A stretch of 62,319 nucleotides of DNA, taken from positions 2,782,002 to 2,844,320 of the forward strand of contig CP070691.1 in assembly GCA_020353195.1 (NCBI GenBank). Direction: 5' to 3'. Below the pieces are notes generated by a model. It was not told the DNA's origin, ran no database searches, and was given only the letters and a program-made list of their open reading frames with translations. A program made the translations under genes and the position numbers. The stretch is from Phycisphaerales bacterium (lineage in GTDB: Bacteria; Planctomycetota; Phycisphaerae; UBA1845). Below are positions 8,300 through 16,180 of this stretch, one piece after another; the first letter of the stretch is position 1; every line of letters starts with the position of its first letter.

Positions 8300-10128
8300 G
8301 GAACGCCGCCCATCACCGCCGGCTCGGCGGCGCTGACGCGCGAGTCCGCCGCATCCATGATGGCCGCAGCGTCCCCGGCCTCGCCGCCGGCGTACTGGCG
8401 CCAGCCGCGCAGCGGACGCGTGAGGTTGACACGCACCTCGTAATCCGGCCCCAGCGCCGTCAGCGGAATGCTGATTTCATCGGATGCCGCCGGACGACGG
8501 TGGAAGCGGTACAGCGTCAACCGGCGGGCGAATATCCGGCCTTGATGGTTCCGCACGTCCACCGCACCGATCGGCTCGAAGCGTTCCGACGACAGAAGTC
8601 TCATGAACGCGTGATACGGTGGCGCGTCGATCTCCGGCACGTCTTCGGAGATGACCACATCGACGCCGAGCGCGTCCAGACCGGCGAGGATCTGTTCGTC
8701 GGATTCAATCAGGCTCCGGAAATCGTTCATCGCTCCGGGCTCGCCCGAGGATAGGAACTTGCTCGCGCGAAACACGGTGTACGTAAGCCCCGGATCGCGC
8801 TGGCGAACGTTCCAGATGAACACACCGTCCTGACGCCCGTGCATGAACACGCGCCGCGTGTCAGAGGCCGCCATCGCCTGGGCCGCCGCCTGCCCGTAGC
8901 CCTTCACACCGGGACGGTACGACGCGTGCAACTCCCACGCCGCCAGGATCACCGCTGCCGAGGCCATCACGTGACCCAAGCTTCGAACGCCACAGCGGTC
9001 CACCACGACGAACAGCGTGTACACGCCCAACGTTACAGCCGCCGGCCAGGCGTAGACCAGAAACCGCGCGGGACGATACGTGACCAGGAACCACATGAGA
9101 ACCGCCGCTGTCAACCACGCCACCGGCGGCAACGGAACGCGCCGGCGCAGCAACGGCACGATCGCAATGCCGGCTACCCCCAGGACGGCAACCGCCGCCG
9201 GAACCGCGCCCAGCGACTTGAGCACCTGCTGGATCAAGACATCCACCGGCCCGAACCCTCCGTCGGCCGCCCAGATCGAGTGCCACGTGTGGTAGTACCG
9301 CACGTTGATGTAGCAGTAGGCGCCGGAGATTGCCGCTGCCAGCAGCACCGGGGGCCAGAATGACCGCCGCCGTAGAAGCCGCCATTGCCGCGATACGGCC
9401 ATCTGCATCAGGAGCGGCGCCAGCACGATCGGAGCGTGAAACCGCGTCAACGCCACACCCGTTGCCGCCCCGCACGCCGCCCAGAGCCACCCCGCGCGGT
9501 GCGTTCGCAGATACGCTCGAAACATGACTACCGTGACGACCATCCAGGCCAGAAACGGAATCTCGAGCATGGCGTGCCCGGACAACTCGAACACATCGTG
9601 CACCAGCGCCGTCAGTACCGTCGACCAGGTGGCGACGGCCACACCCACGTACTCCCGGACCCAGAACCACCATCCTACGAAGAACACCGCCGCAAAGGCG
9701 CCGATGAGAAGCTTCACCGAGGCGGCGCTGACGCCGAACAGGCAGAATACGCCCCCTTCGAGCACGTGGAACAGCGGTGGGCTCACCAAAATCCCCAAGT
9801 TCGGGTACTGGACGTAGTACCGTTTCGCGAATCCCACGGGGTCGTCATAGGGGAGTTCCGTGAACAGATCACAGAGAAACGCACCGGTCATCAGATGGCG
9901 GGATTCGTCGTTGTTGTAATACGGATCACCACCGAGCCAGGCCAGGTGCACGACCGCGCATGCCCCCAGCGCGATCAGTCCGGCGATCACGATGCGCCGT
10001 CCGCGTGACGCGGCGAAGCCGTCGTGACCGGTGATCTGCGAATGTCCTTTCGTCCCGGTCAACACGAACGAAGCGCCTCCCGGCCGACCGCGCGTTCCGC
10101 CAGCTGCTTGCCCGGGTGCCGTTGTCAT
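8296..10128 (-). CDS. GT39/ArnT-like membrane glycosyltransferase
   Basis: Protein of 610 aa with about 10-12 hydrophobic segments, the GT-C fold layout. After the first membrane segment comes a periplasmic loop with YYNNDESRHLMTG, whose adjacent acidic residues fit the catalytic DE motif of the PMT/ArnT superfamily. A soluble C-terminal domain of about 200 residues follows the last membrane segment. Such enzymes use polyprenyl-phosphate-linked sugars on the outer face of the inner membrane. The start overlaps the preceding GT4 stop by 4 nt, and its own stop overlaps the next GT4 start by 4 nt. Confidence 0.85.
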   Translation of the reverse strand: MTTAPGQAAGGTRGRPGGASFVLTGTKGHSQITGHDGFAASRGRRIVIAGLIALGACAVVHLAWLGGDPYYNNDESRHLMTGAFLCDLFTELPYDDPVGFAKRYYVQYPNLGILVSPPLFHVLEGGVFCLFGVSAASVKLLIGAFAAVFFVGWWFWVREYVGVAVATWSTVLTALVHDVFELSGHAMLEIPFLAWMVVTVVMFRAYLRTHRAGWLWAACGAATGVALTRFHAPIVLAPLLMQMAVSRQWRLLRRRSFWPPVLLAAAISGAYCYINVRYYHTWHSIWAADGGFGPVDVLIQQVLKSLGAVPAAVAVLGVAGIAIVPLLRRRVPLPPVAWLTAAVLMWFLVTYRPARFLVYAWPAAVTLGVYTLFVVVDRCGVRSLGHVMASAAVILAAWELHASYRPGVKGYGQAAAQAMAASDTRRVFMHGRQDGVFIWNVRQRDPGLTYTVFRASKFLSSGEPGAMNDFRSLIESDEQILAGLDALGVDVVISEDVPEIDAPPYHAFMRLLSSERFEPIGAVDVRNHQGRIFARRLTLYRFHRRPAASDEISIPLTALGPDYEVRVNLTRPLRGWRQYAGGEAGDAAAIMDAADSRVSAAEPAVMGGVP

Positions 10129-11657
10129 GCCTGTGCAAGCACGTTCATGGCCATGCGGGGGCGGTGGAGTCGCCCGGCCTCGGGCGGCTCACTCGCAGCG
10201 TCCCAGGTCGGGCGTGGACTCGGCGGTGCAAGCGCAGCACCGCTGATCTCGTCGAACATCCGCGCCAGCGCATACGCCGACCGCCGGCGGTCGTACCACG
10301 CCACGCCGGACCACGGAGCATCCACGAAACCGTGCCGCTGCTTCACCATCAACTCGATCCCGACGGCGATCTGCTCTTCGTCCCGCGGGTCACAGATCAG
10401 ATGGTCCGCGGATGCTCGTCCCAGTACCTCCGCGATCGCGCCGGTGCTCGGGGCCAACGCCAGGATCGGCTTGCGAACGGCCAAGTACTCGTACAGCTTG
10501 TTGGGCACCTGCAGCTCACCGCCGGGGCCCGCTACCCCCAGCACGATCGACGCGTCGGCGCCAAGCAGCAGCCCGATCGCCTCGGCATGCGGCCGGACGC
10601 CAACGATCTCCACCATACCCCGGACGCCGAACCGGTCGGCCAGTGCCGACAGGCTGTGCCCGTTGTAGCCGTCGTCCCCCACGAGCAGCACGCGGACCCG
10701 CTGCGCGATGCGCGGCGACCGGTCGGCAACGCGACGCAGCGCACCGAACAACGCCAGCGGACTTCGCGGACCGTAACAGTTCCCACAATGGACCATCACG
10801 AAATGGTCGCGCCCGACGGTTCGATGTGGACGGGCCTGGGCGATCCATTCCGCGTCGAACCCGTTCGGGACCGTGACGGTCTTCTGCGTCGTCCAGGGCA
10901 AACGCTCGACGAGACGGGCCTGTTGGGTCGGTGTGTTGCAGACGATCCGAGTCGCGTGTCGGTACACTTGGCGCTCGAGCCACGCGTCCCACCGCTCCAG
11001 CGATTGATACCCCAGTGTGCGGAACGGATTGCCCCGCCACGGGTCGCGAAAATCCGCCACCCACGGCAGACCCGTCCAGCGGGAGACGGCAAGTGCAATC
11101 AGATGCGCGCTGGCGAAAGGAGACGTCGAGTAGATCACCTGATGATCCCGGTGGCGGATTGCCCGGCGAGCGGCTCGCACCGCCGGAAACACCCAGCCGA
11201 GCCGCGAATCCGGCGTCAACAGCAGGCGGGAGAACCAGTCACGGAGGCTCTTCTCGACTACCGACGCGCTCGCCATCGGCGCGTTCGCCTTCGAGCTGTC
11301 GGAGTCGGCGGAGTTCTCCCGCCGGCGACCGGCGCCCGCGCGTGCGAACCCGCACAGCTCCCGGACCCGCCGGGTCAACGGGGCCCAGTGCGTGCGAACC
11401 ACGGTCGTTGAAGCGGGAACGCGCTTCTCGAGCTCCGCGTCAACGGGTTCGCCCTGTGGTTCCACCGTCAGCACCGTGGCATCCCACCCCCATCGATCCA
11501 GATGCCGGATGAACCCCAAGGTCCGATGCGTCCCGCTCCGGTTGACCGGCGCGAAAGCATAGGCAATGCACAGCAGCGACGGACGACGCGGCGACGAATC
11601 CTCTCGTTGCGTCGTTGCTCCGACCCCTCGTCGCTGTGCACATCGTGCCCCGCTCAC
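10125..11657 (-). CDS. glycosyltransferase (GT-B fold, GT4-like)
   Basis: Protein of about 510 aa. I place the start at the GTG at 11657 because it overlaps the TGA of the upstream GT2 gene (GTGA), like the other junctions in this cluster. The longer reading frame upstream would run antisense-like through the GT2 gene in another frame. The N-terminus carries LLCIAYAFAPVNRSGTHR, common in WbuB-like transferases that begin YxFPP..G. The centre has VADFRDPWRGNPF and a C-terminal donor domain with VPNGFD, VHCGNCYG and a nucleotide-sugar region near LYEYLAVRKPILALAP. Probable role: transfer of a sugar to a lipid-linked glycan. Confidence 0.85.
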   Translation of the reverse strand: MSGARCAQRRGVGATTQREDSSPRRPSLLCIAYAFAPVNRSGTHRTLGFIRHLDRWGWDATVLTVEPQGEPVDAELEKRVPASTTVVRTHWAPLTRRVRELCGFARAGAGRRRENSADSDSSKANAPMASASVVEKSLRDWFSRLLLTPDSRLGWVFPAVRAARRAIRHRDHQVIYSTSPFASAHLIALAVSRWTGLPWVADFRDPWRGNPFRTLGYQSLERWDAWLERQVYRHATRIVCNTPTQQARLVERLPWTTQKTVTVPNGFDAEWIAQARPHRTVGRDHFVMVHCGNCYGPRSPLALFGALRRVADRSPRIAQRVRVLLVGDDGYNGHSLSALADRFGVRGMVEIVGVRPHAEAIGLLLGADASIVLGVAGPGGELQVPNKLYEYLAVRKPILALAPSTGAIAEVLGRASADHLICDPRDEEQIAVGIELMVKQRHGFVDAPWSGVAWYDRRRSAYALARMFDEISGAALAPPSPRPTWDAASEPPEAGRLHRPRMAMNVLAQA

Positions 11658-12670
11658 GCCTGGACACCTCTCGTGCTCAGATACTCGTTCATCCGGTCCC
11701 GATACACGCCGGTGCGCCGCCGGCGCTGCACGCTCCCCACGACGTACCCGGCGGTCCCGGCGAACAGCACCACCCAATACACGGCCAGCGCCAACCAGTA
11801 GCCGCCGCGGACCTTCAGCCTGGCCGCGACCCGTGCCGCCTTGCCGTGAAGCCCCCACCACAGGAAGTACAGCGCGGTGACCGCGAACAATCCCCACGCC
11901 GCCGGATGCCACAGCCCGGCCAACAGCATCGCGCCGAGCAACGCCAGATTTCGCAGGTGATAGAGGTAGTCAGCCGCCTCGATCTGCGTGTGCCCTCGTC
12001 CCCGGCCGTACAGGTAGAACTGCTTTCCGATCGATCGCATCGAGGACCGCGGTCGCCAGCGAACGACGGCGTCACCCGCAAACGCCCACCGCACGCCCAT
12101 CTTACGGAGCTTCATGTCGAACAGCGTGTCCTCGGACGTATACAGCCAATCGGGAAACCCTCCCGCCCGTCGCCACACCGACTTGCGAAACGCCATCGAC
12201 CGCGCCGAGGGGTTGAAGCGCTCCGGGTCCACGGGCTCAAGCTGCCCGCGCATGGTGGCCAGGCCCACCGCCGTCTCCAGCATTGAGTGCGGATCCATGC
12301 GATAGAAGCCCGCCACGACGTCCACGCCCGGGTCCTCTTCCAGGGGCCTGACCAGTCGTTCAAGCCACTCCGGTTCAGCCCGGCACCCCGCGTCGGTGGT
12401 CACGATCACCGTGCCTCGCGCCTGCTCGATGCCGATGTTCCGCCCTTGGGCGATGTTGGAGTCGGCAGCCACCACGCAGCGAAGCCGCCGATCCTCCGCC
12501 GTGTGCCGCTCGATGAGTTCGCGCGTTCCGTCGGTCGACCCGCCGTCGACCACGATGATCTCATCCGGCGCCCGCGTCTGGCCGGCGAACGCGTCCAGCA
12601 CCGCGGCGCAGCCCGGCCTGTCATTCAGCACCGTCAGGACCACCGACACCGTTTCATTCGAGCCGTTCAA
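11654..12670 (-). CDS. family 2 glycosyltransferase with C-terminal membrane segments
   Basis: Protein of 338 aa. The GT-A fold starts at once: VSVVLTVLNDR, then EIIVVDGGSTDGTREL, and the metal-binding region VIVTTDAGCRAEPEWLE (DAG in place of the usual DxD/DAD). Further on ARSMAFRKSVWRRAGGFPDWL and SEDTLFDMKLRKMG correspond to the acceptor-side ED motif. Two or three membrane segments lie at about residues 240-305, so the enzyme is likely attached to the inner membrane. It is the first gene in the coupled glycosyltransferase run and has the only free-standing start. Confidence 0.9.
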   Translation of the reverse strand: MNGSNETVSVVLTVLNDRPGCAAVLDAFAGQTRAPDEIIVVDGGSTDGTRELIERHTAEDRRLRCVVAADSNIAQGRNIGIEQARGTVIVTTDAGCRAEPEWLERLVRPLEEDPGVDVVAGFYRMDPHSMLETAVGLATMRGQLEPVDPERFNPSARSMAFRKSVWRRAGGFPDWLYTSEDTLFDMKLRKMGVRWAFAGDAVVRWRPRSSMRSIGKQFYLYGRGRGHTQIEAADYLYHLRNLALLGAMLLAGLWHPAAWGLFAVTALYFLWWGLHGKAARVAARLKVRGGYWLALAVYWVVLFAGTAGYVVGSVQRRRRTGVYRDRMNEYLSTRGVQA

Positions 12671-12813
12671 CGTTCGACCTCAGCTTGAGCCCGCCGCCGT
12701 CGCCCCAACCGCGTACGCGCCCCGTCCCCCCAGCGGTACACGGGGGGCTGGCGCGGGCATACAGCGGTCGCTCCGAAGGTTCATCGGCTCAACAGGACGG
12801 CGAATTCACCACA

Positions 12814-13578
12814 TTATCGGCCCGCGACTTTCGTCACCGCGAACACGTTCGGCGTGACGGCCCCGGGGACCGGATCGATGCCGGCGGACCCGCGAACCTC
12901 GGCGTCGACGAAGCGGCGCACGTCGGGAATAGCGTAGTCGTGGAACACGATATACCCACGCGGTGCCACCAGCGGCGACCAGCATTCAAAATCCGCCTTC
13001 ACGCCGTCGTAGGAATGGTCCGCGTCGATGAGCAGGAACCGCACCGTCCGCCCGCCGTGACGAGCAGCCATCTCGGTCGTCAGCCCGACGCGCGTCTGGA
13101 TGCGGTCGGCCAGCCCGGACGCGCGGATGTTCTTGGTGAACGCGTCCAGCGTGCTGCCGCCGTACTTGACCGCGCTGGCGTACGTCTCGCCGCCTTCCTT
13201 CGTGCCCGCGAACGTGTCGACCGCGATCACGTCGCCCTGGCCGCGGGCCCGACAGGCGGCCGCAAGGTAGCTCGTGGTCAGCCCCACCCATGACCCGAGC
13301 TCCACCGTATCCCCCTGGGCCGGGCAGGCATACGCAAGCCGCACGATTGCCAGCAGCTCGTCCGGCGGCATCATCCCGTCCGTGCCCGCCCAGTGAATGC
13401 GCGACCACAGCTGCATCAACTCACGGACGAGCCGGTGGTCCAGGTGCAGGGCGTCCAGCGGCAGCCGGAACGCCCGCATCAGCCCGCACGCCCGCAGCAA
13501 GGCCAGACCGCCCCGGGCACACGTGCGCCCGGCGCGGGTCGCGGCAATCCCGTAGTAGCATCGCCCGGCCAGAGCCAT
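12814..13578 (-). CDS. class I SAM-dependent methyltransferase (Methyltransf_24-like)
   Basis: Protein of 254 aa. The core motif GDTVELGSWVGLTTSYLAAA is the SAM-binding loop, followed by DVIAVDTFAGTKEGGETYA. RFLLIDADHSYDGVKADFECW and RGYIVFHDYAIPDVRRFVD are characteristic of the class 24 methyltransferases often found in glycan or cephalosporin-type clusters. It lies about 140 bases upstream of the GT2 gene on the same strand, so it is probably the first gene of that transcription unit. Confidence 0.82.
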   Translation of the reverse strand: MALAGRCYYGIAATRAGRTCARGGLALLRACGLMRAFRLPLDALHLDHRLVRELMQLWSRIHWAGTDGMMPPDELLAIVRLAYACPAQGDTVELGSWVGLTTSYLAAACRARGQGDVIAVDTFAGTKEGGETYASAVKYGGSTLDAFTKNIRASGLADRIQTRVGLTTEMAARHGGRTVRFLLIDADHSYDGVKADFECWSPLVAPRGYIVFHDYAIPDVRRFVDAEVRGSAGIDPVPGAVTPNVFAVTKVAGR

Positions 13579-14080
13579 ACGCTATCTGATCCGCGGGTGC
13601 GGCATCGCCCCCGCCTGCGATTTATCGGAAGTGAACGCCCCCCACCTTGGCGGAAAAGCCCCGACCGGCGGTCTGGCCCCGTTGTTACCGCCGCCACAGC
13701 GGACCACGCCGCCGGCCCGGCGGCCGGCCGCGTTGCCCATCCGGCTGTCCTGGGGCCTCACCGGCTGAACCGAAATGGCCCCGGGCACGCCGCCTCATGT
13801 TTGGCGCAGTCCACGGTTGGCATGGGCAAGCGGATCGGGCGATACCGTCACCGGGGGCGGAGCGTCGCTTACACCCGGATTTCCCAAATGAAGTGCTCGT
13901 GATGGCATGATTTGTGCGTGTTTCCCCTGTGATTCAAGGGTCTTCGGCTATTTTGACAGGAGCATCCGATGGGGGGACCGTGACAGTTTAGGTGGGACGA
14001 TATTCCCGCCCCGAGGAGACGCCGGAATGTTGCCACGGGTGAAGTGCCGGCGGCCCGGGGACCAAACGCGTGGAAGATGG
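13579..14080. other. intergenic region upstream of the polysaccharide operon
   Basis: About 500 bases with no credible gene. It should contain the promoter of the minus-strand methyltransferase/GT operon. Base composition drops visibly near 13880-13970, with no clear promoter pair that I can defend. Confidence 0.3.
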
Positions 14081-14150
14081 GAGGGACGGGCTTGCCCGCC
14101 CCGATAGGGGCGAAGGAGGGACGCGTTTGGCCGCCCCGATAGGGGCGAAG
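14081..14150. repeat. two tandem 35-bp units, each with a GCCCC-GATA-GGGGC palindrome
   Basis: Two consecutive 35-base units (14081-14115 and 14116-14150) share GAGGGAC at their start and an identical GCCCCGATAGGGGCGAAG block at 14098 and 14133. Each block can form a 5-bp stem. Two units are too few, and too close, for a CRISPR array. The pattern fits dispersed REP-like palindromes. Confidence 0.75.
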
Positions 14151-14198
14151 GAAGGTAGCCGCGGGCGCAAGCCCGTGGGACGCGTCGCACCACAGTTC

Positions 14199-14335
14199 CA
14201 AAGCCCCGGAGGGGCGGCAGAAGCGATGCGACAACGGTAGATTCCTGGCAACCTTCCGTCGCCCCTCCGGGGCTCGTGCGTCGCCGTTGTCTTTGTTCCA
14301 CGGGCTCGCGCCCGTGGCTAAAGCCCTTGACCCCT
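14199..14335. repeat. cluster of REP-like palindromes
   Basis: AGCCCCGGAGGGGCG at 14202-14216 is the exact inverted complement of CGCCCCTCCGGGGCT at 14260-14274. CACGGGCTCGCGCCCGTG follows near 14300 as a hairpin, and a third CCCCTCCGGGG block lies near 14331. Together with the 35-bp units this forms a non-coding palindromic cluster, resembling interspersed elements I associate with planctomycete and related genomes (inference). Confidence 0.65.
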
Positions 14336-14485
14336 CCGGGGTCGCGTCGGGTGCCCCGTCCTTTCCATAGGAAGGGGTGGGGGACTTTTGGGAATTTGGT
14401 CGAGCTCAACGTCGCAGTGAAAGTATCCGCACCGTGCCCACCCTTCGCTACCGCGAAGGATTGGGCACCCCGGTTCTTTGGCGGA

Positions 14486-14632
14486 GATTCTGACGACCCC
14501 AAAAGAACCTTCAAGTCCTTGATGGACCTGCCAGCCAAGTGGATTGATCGCGCTGGCGAACGCTGCGCTTTGGACAAGCTGATCCTCGACCTGAACAGCT
14601 CGGTGAGCCAGACCTACGGACGCCGGGAATGA
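14486..14632 (+). pseudogene. truncated IS1380-type transposase fragment
   Basis: A 48-codon open stretch reads like the region just before and around the first catalytic Asp of IS1380-family DDE transposases: FKSLMDLPAKWIDRAGER, then LDKLILDLNSSVSQTYGR. In family members this continues as QEGSAYNGHF. Here it ends within a few codons at a stop created where the attC-like site begins (about 14627). Both the N-terminal part and most of the catalytic domain are missing, so it cannot be functional. The family assignment is from remembered motifs. Confidence 0.6.
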
Positions 14633-14695
14633 ACCAGCTCACTGCCGGGGATGGAGCGCAGCGGAATCCCCGTCCGGTGAAGCGCCTTGTTAGCT
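14628..14695 (-). other. attC-like recombination site (end of cassette A)
   Basis: Read on the minus strand, the gene A stop codon lies inside AGCTAACAAGGCGC, an R''-type core (RYYYAAC-like). The site continues through CACCGGACGGGGATTCC, a GCTGCGCTCC loop, then ATCCCCGGCAGTGAG and GGTTCATT at the far end. The arms pair (CGGGGAT/ATCCCCG, TTCAC/GTGAG), as expected for an integron attC bottom-strand hairpin. The R' core is degenerate (GTTCATT rather than GTTRRRY), and the transposase fragment is joined exactly there. Confidence 0.6.
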
Positions 14696-15814
14696 CCTGC
14701 TCTTCCTCTTTGCTCTCGGCTTGTCAATCGCCTTATGCAGTTCGATCAGGTACGCGAGACCCGAATCCTGCTTAAGTGCGTCCACTTTTCTCAACTGAGA
14801 GGCGACGTCAACGGAAACGTCACCGCCGAGGACGAGAGATTTCGACAGAAGACCTGCGAGGTCTGTCGGTGGCTTGCCTGCAAGAACTCGGAGCCCGCGT
14901 GCCAAGGGAGAGAGAATCCTATAGAACCACATCTTCCGCTCCTTCTCGAGCTTGCTGACAAGTTCGATCAAGGCAGGACGCACGGTGGTGGCAACGGCAT
15001 TGTCCACCTCCTTCTGGAGGAGCTCTTCCCCCGAGCCGGTATTGAGTCTCTGTGCAAGCTCAACCGAGAGCTTGAGCATGGAAGACCAGAAAAGTGGAAG
15101 CTGCTCACGCAGTCGCTCTCTGGCCTCAAGTATGACTTCCGATTCGGCAGGCAAGGTCGCCGGCAGTACCATTGCTATGGTCTTGATGGCGAGGGCTGTC
15201 GCAATTGCAGTAGGAGAAAACTGGCCTTCACTTTTTGGAGCTTGCTCGGGAACCAGTCCGCCAAGAATTGGCACACAGCCTTGATTCAGGAGTTTGGCAA
15301 GTTCTCCTTCACCGCCAGTCGTGACGGTTAAGGGATTCCTTCTTACCTCGTACGTGTTGAGCTCGCCTTTCCTCCCCTTCTTAATCAACTTAGCTGAGAA
15401 CACCTCACCCTCGGGGAGGAGACTACAGGAGAATACCGTCGGAAAGAGAAGTCCGTTCATCCTAAAGAAGCGGTCACTAAGAAACAGGTAACTCTGCACC
15501 GTTCGCCGTTGTCTGGGAGTCAACCCCCCCAAGGGGTCGTCGGCATCCTCTTCTACGACGGTGCCAGTGCCACAGTCGATGGGCGTGAGTGTTATGGCGC
15601 CAATACGCTCGAATGCTGAGTCTGAGAGCTCGATCCAGCGTATCCAATAGTGTTTCGATAACTCGATCACGTACTCCAACTGATTGAGGAAATGGACTTT
15701 CTCAAACAGCAGTGCCAAGGCAGTGACCATTGCCTGGTCAGGAACAAGAAAGCCGGAGCATAAGACGCCCTCGAATGTGGTGAGTTTCTGGCTGAGCGGA
15801 GTCTTCGTTTGCAT
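14690..15814 (-). CDS. hypothetical protein A, cassette-borne
   Basis: Protein of 374 aa that I do not recognise. It is mostly alpha-helical in appearance, with no signal peptide. A moderately hydrophobic stretch lies near residues 203-222 (TAIATALAIKTIAMVLPATL). A helical, charged C-terminal half is rich in Leu and Glu/Lys, ending in a basic tail (KPRAKRKSRS). The DNA is visibly AT-richer than the flanking chromosome. The stop codon sits in an attC-like core and the start lies just after another such site, the normal arrangement of an integron gene cassette. The first codons overlap an 18-base stretch (15760-15777) nearly identical to one inside another attC-like site, so the exact start is uncertain. 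Confidence 0.7.
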   Translation of the reverse strand: MQTKTPLSQKLTTFEGVLCSGFLVPDQAMVTALALLFEKVHFLNQLEYVIELSKHYWIRWIELSDSAFERIGAITLTPIDCGTGTVVEEDADDPLGGLTPRQRRTVQSYLFLSDRFFRMNGLLFPTVFSCSLLPEGEVFSAKLIKKGRKGELNTYEVRRNPLTVTTGGEGELAKLLNQGCVPILGGLVPEQAPKSEGQFSPTAIATALAIKTIAMVLPATLPAESEVILEARERLREQLPLFWSSMLKLSVELAQRLNTGSGEELLQKEVDNAVATTVRPALIELVSKLEKERKMWFYRILSPLARGLRVLAGKPPTDLAGLLSKSLVLGGDVSVDVASQLRKVDALKQDSGLAYLIELHKAIDKPRAKRKSRS

Positions 15815-15821
15815 TTCTTAG

Positions 15822-15918
15822 AGCCAACAGTAATTAGATTGATCCGCATGACGTGCGGAACTTTGGTTTCCTGTATGCATAACACGTCTCTGGATCGTCT
15901 GCCAGAGGCGCGCTTAGC
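15822..15918 (-). other. attC-like/VCR-like site between genes B and A
   Basis: On the minus strand gene B ends in GGCTAAGCGCGCC, followed by a CTCTGG/CCAGAG stem (15888-15893 with 15902-15907), GTGTTATGC, AAACCAAAG, a second small stem CCGCA/TGCGG, CTAATTACT, and the core GTTGGCT at 15822-15828 just before gene A. It shares order and spacing with the sites at 17177-17262 and 17838-17933, making a roughly 95-base dispersed repeat found only at cassette junctions. Confidence 0.6.
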
Positions 15919-16123
15919 CCTGTGTCTTCTGTAGGTTGCACTCTGCCTCGCGGTTTAGCACGGCATCTTGTGCGGATCGGCATAAAAACCTCCCGCCCCG
16001 GATTACCTCAAAGCCCGTCGATCGGTTAATGCCGAACTCGATCTGCTTCTTAAGTGCGAATACGATAATCCCTGAAATCGTGCCCGACGTTACTGCCGAC
16101 AGGATTACTGTGGGCCAGTCCAT
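15914..16123 (-). CDS. small membrane protein B, cassette-borne
   Basis: Protein of 69 aa. The N-terminus MDWPTVILSAVTSGTISG continues into IIVFALKKQIE, a single hydrophobic segment followed by basic residues, so a membrane anchor with a cytoplasmic tail is likely. I do not recognise a family. The second half (about residues 33-50) is encoded by a 53-base stretch that recurs in non-coding DNA at 17328-17376, so the C-terminus may be the product of cassette recombination. The stop codon lies in an attC-like core. Confidence 0.5.
   Translation of the reverse strand: MDWPTVILSAVTSGTISGIIVFALKKQIEFGINRSTGFEVIRGGRFLCRSAQDAVLNREAECNLQKTQG
15973..16025. repeat. 53-bp dispersed repeat, copy 1 (inside gene B)
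   Basis: Begins CGGATCGGCATAAAAACCTC and ends TCAAAGCCCGTCGATCGG on the plus strand. Copy 2 at 17328-17376 matches it with one 4-base gap and a few substitutions. Both copies lie on the gene-end side of an attC-like site, so they may descend from one duplicated cassette tail. Confidence 0.75.
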
Positions 16124-16149
16124 TTGATGCTACTCACCTTCATTTGCTT

Positions 16150-16180
16150 CGAGCTAACAATGATTGGGCAGCGAGTTTCC
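16150..16180 (-). other. weak cassette-junction core between genes C and B
   Basis: AGCTAAC on the plus strand at 16152-16158 (GTTAGCT on the minus strand) occupies the position just before gene B where other cassettes have their GTTRRRY core. I cannot find convincing paired arms here, so this may be a decayed site or chance. Confidence 0.3.

Noticed and set aside
14081..14150. Possible CRISPR array
   Set aside because: Only two units, directly adjacent with no unique spacers. No cas genes are in the window.
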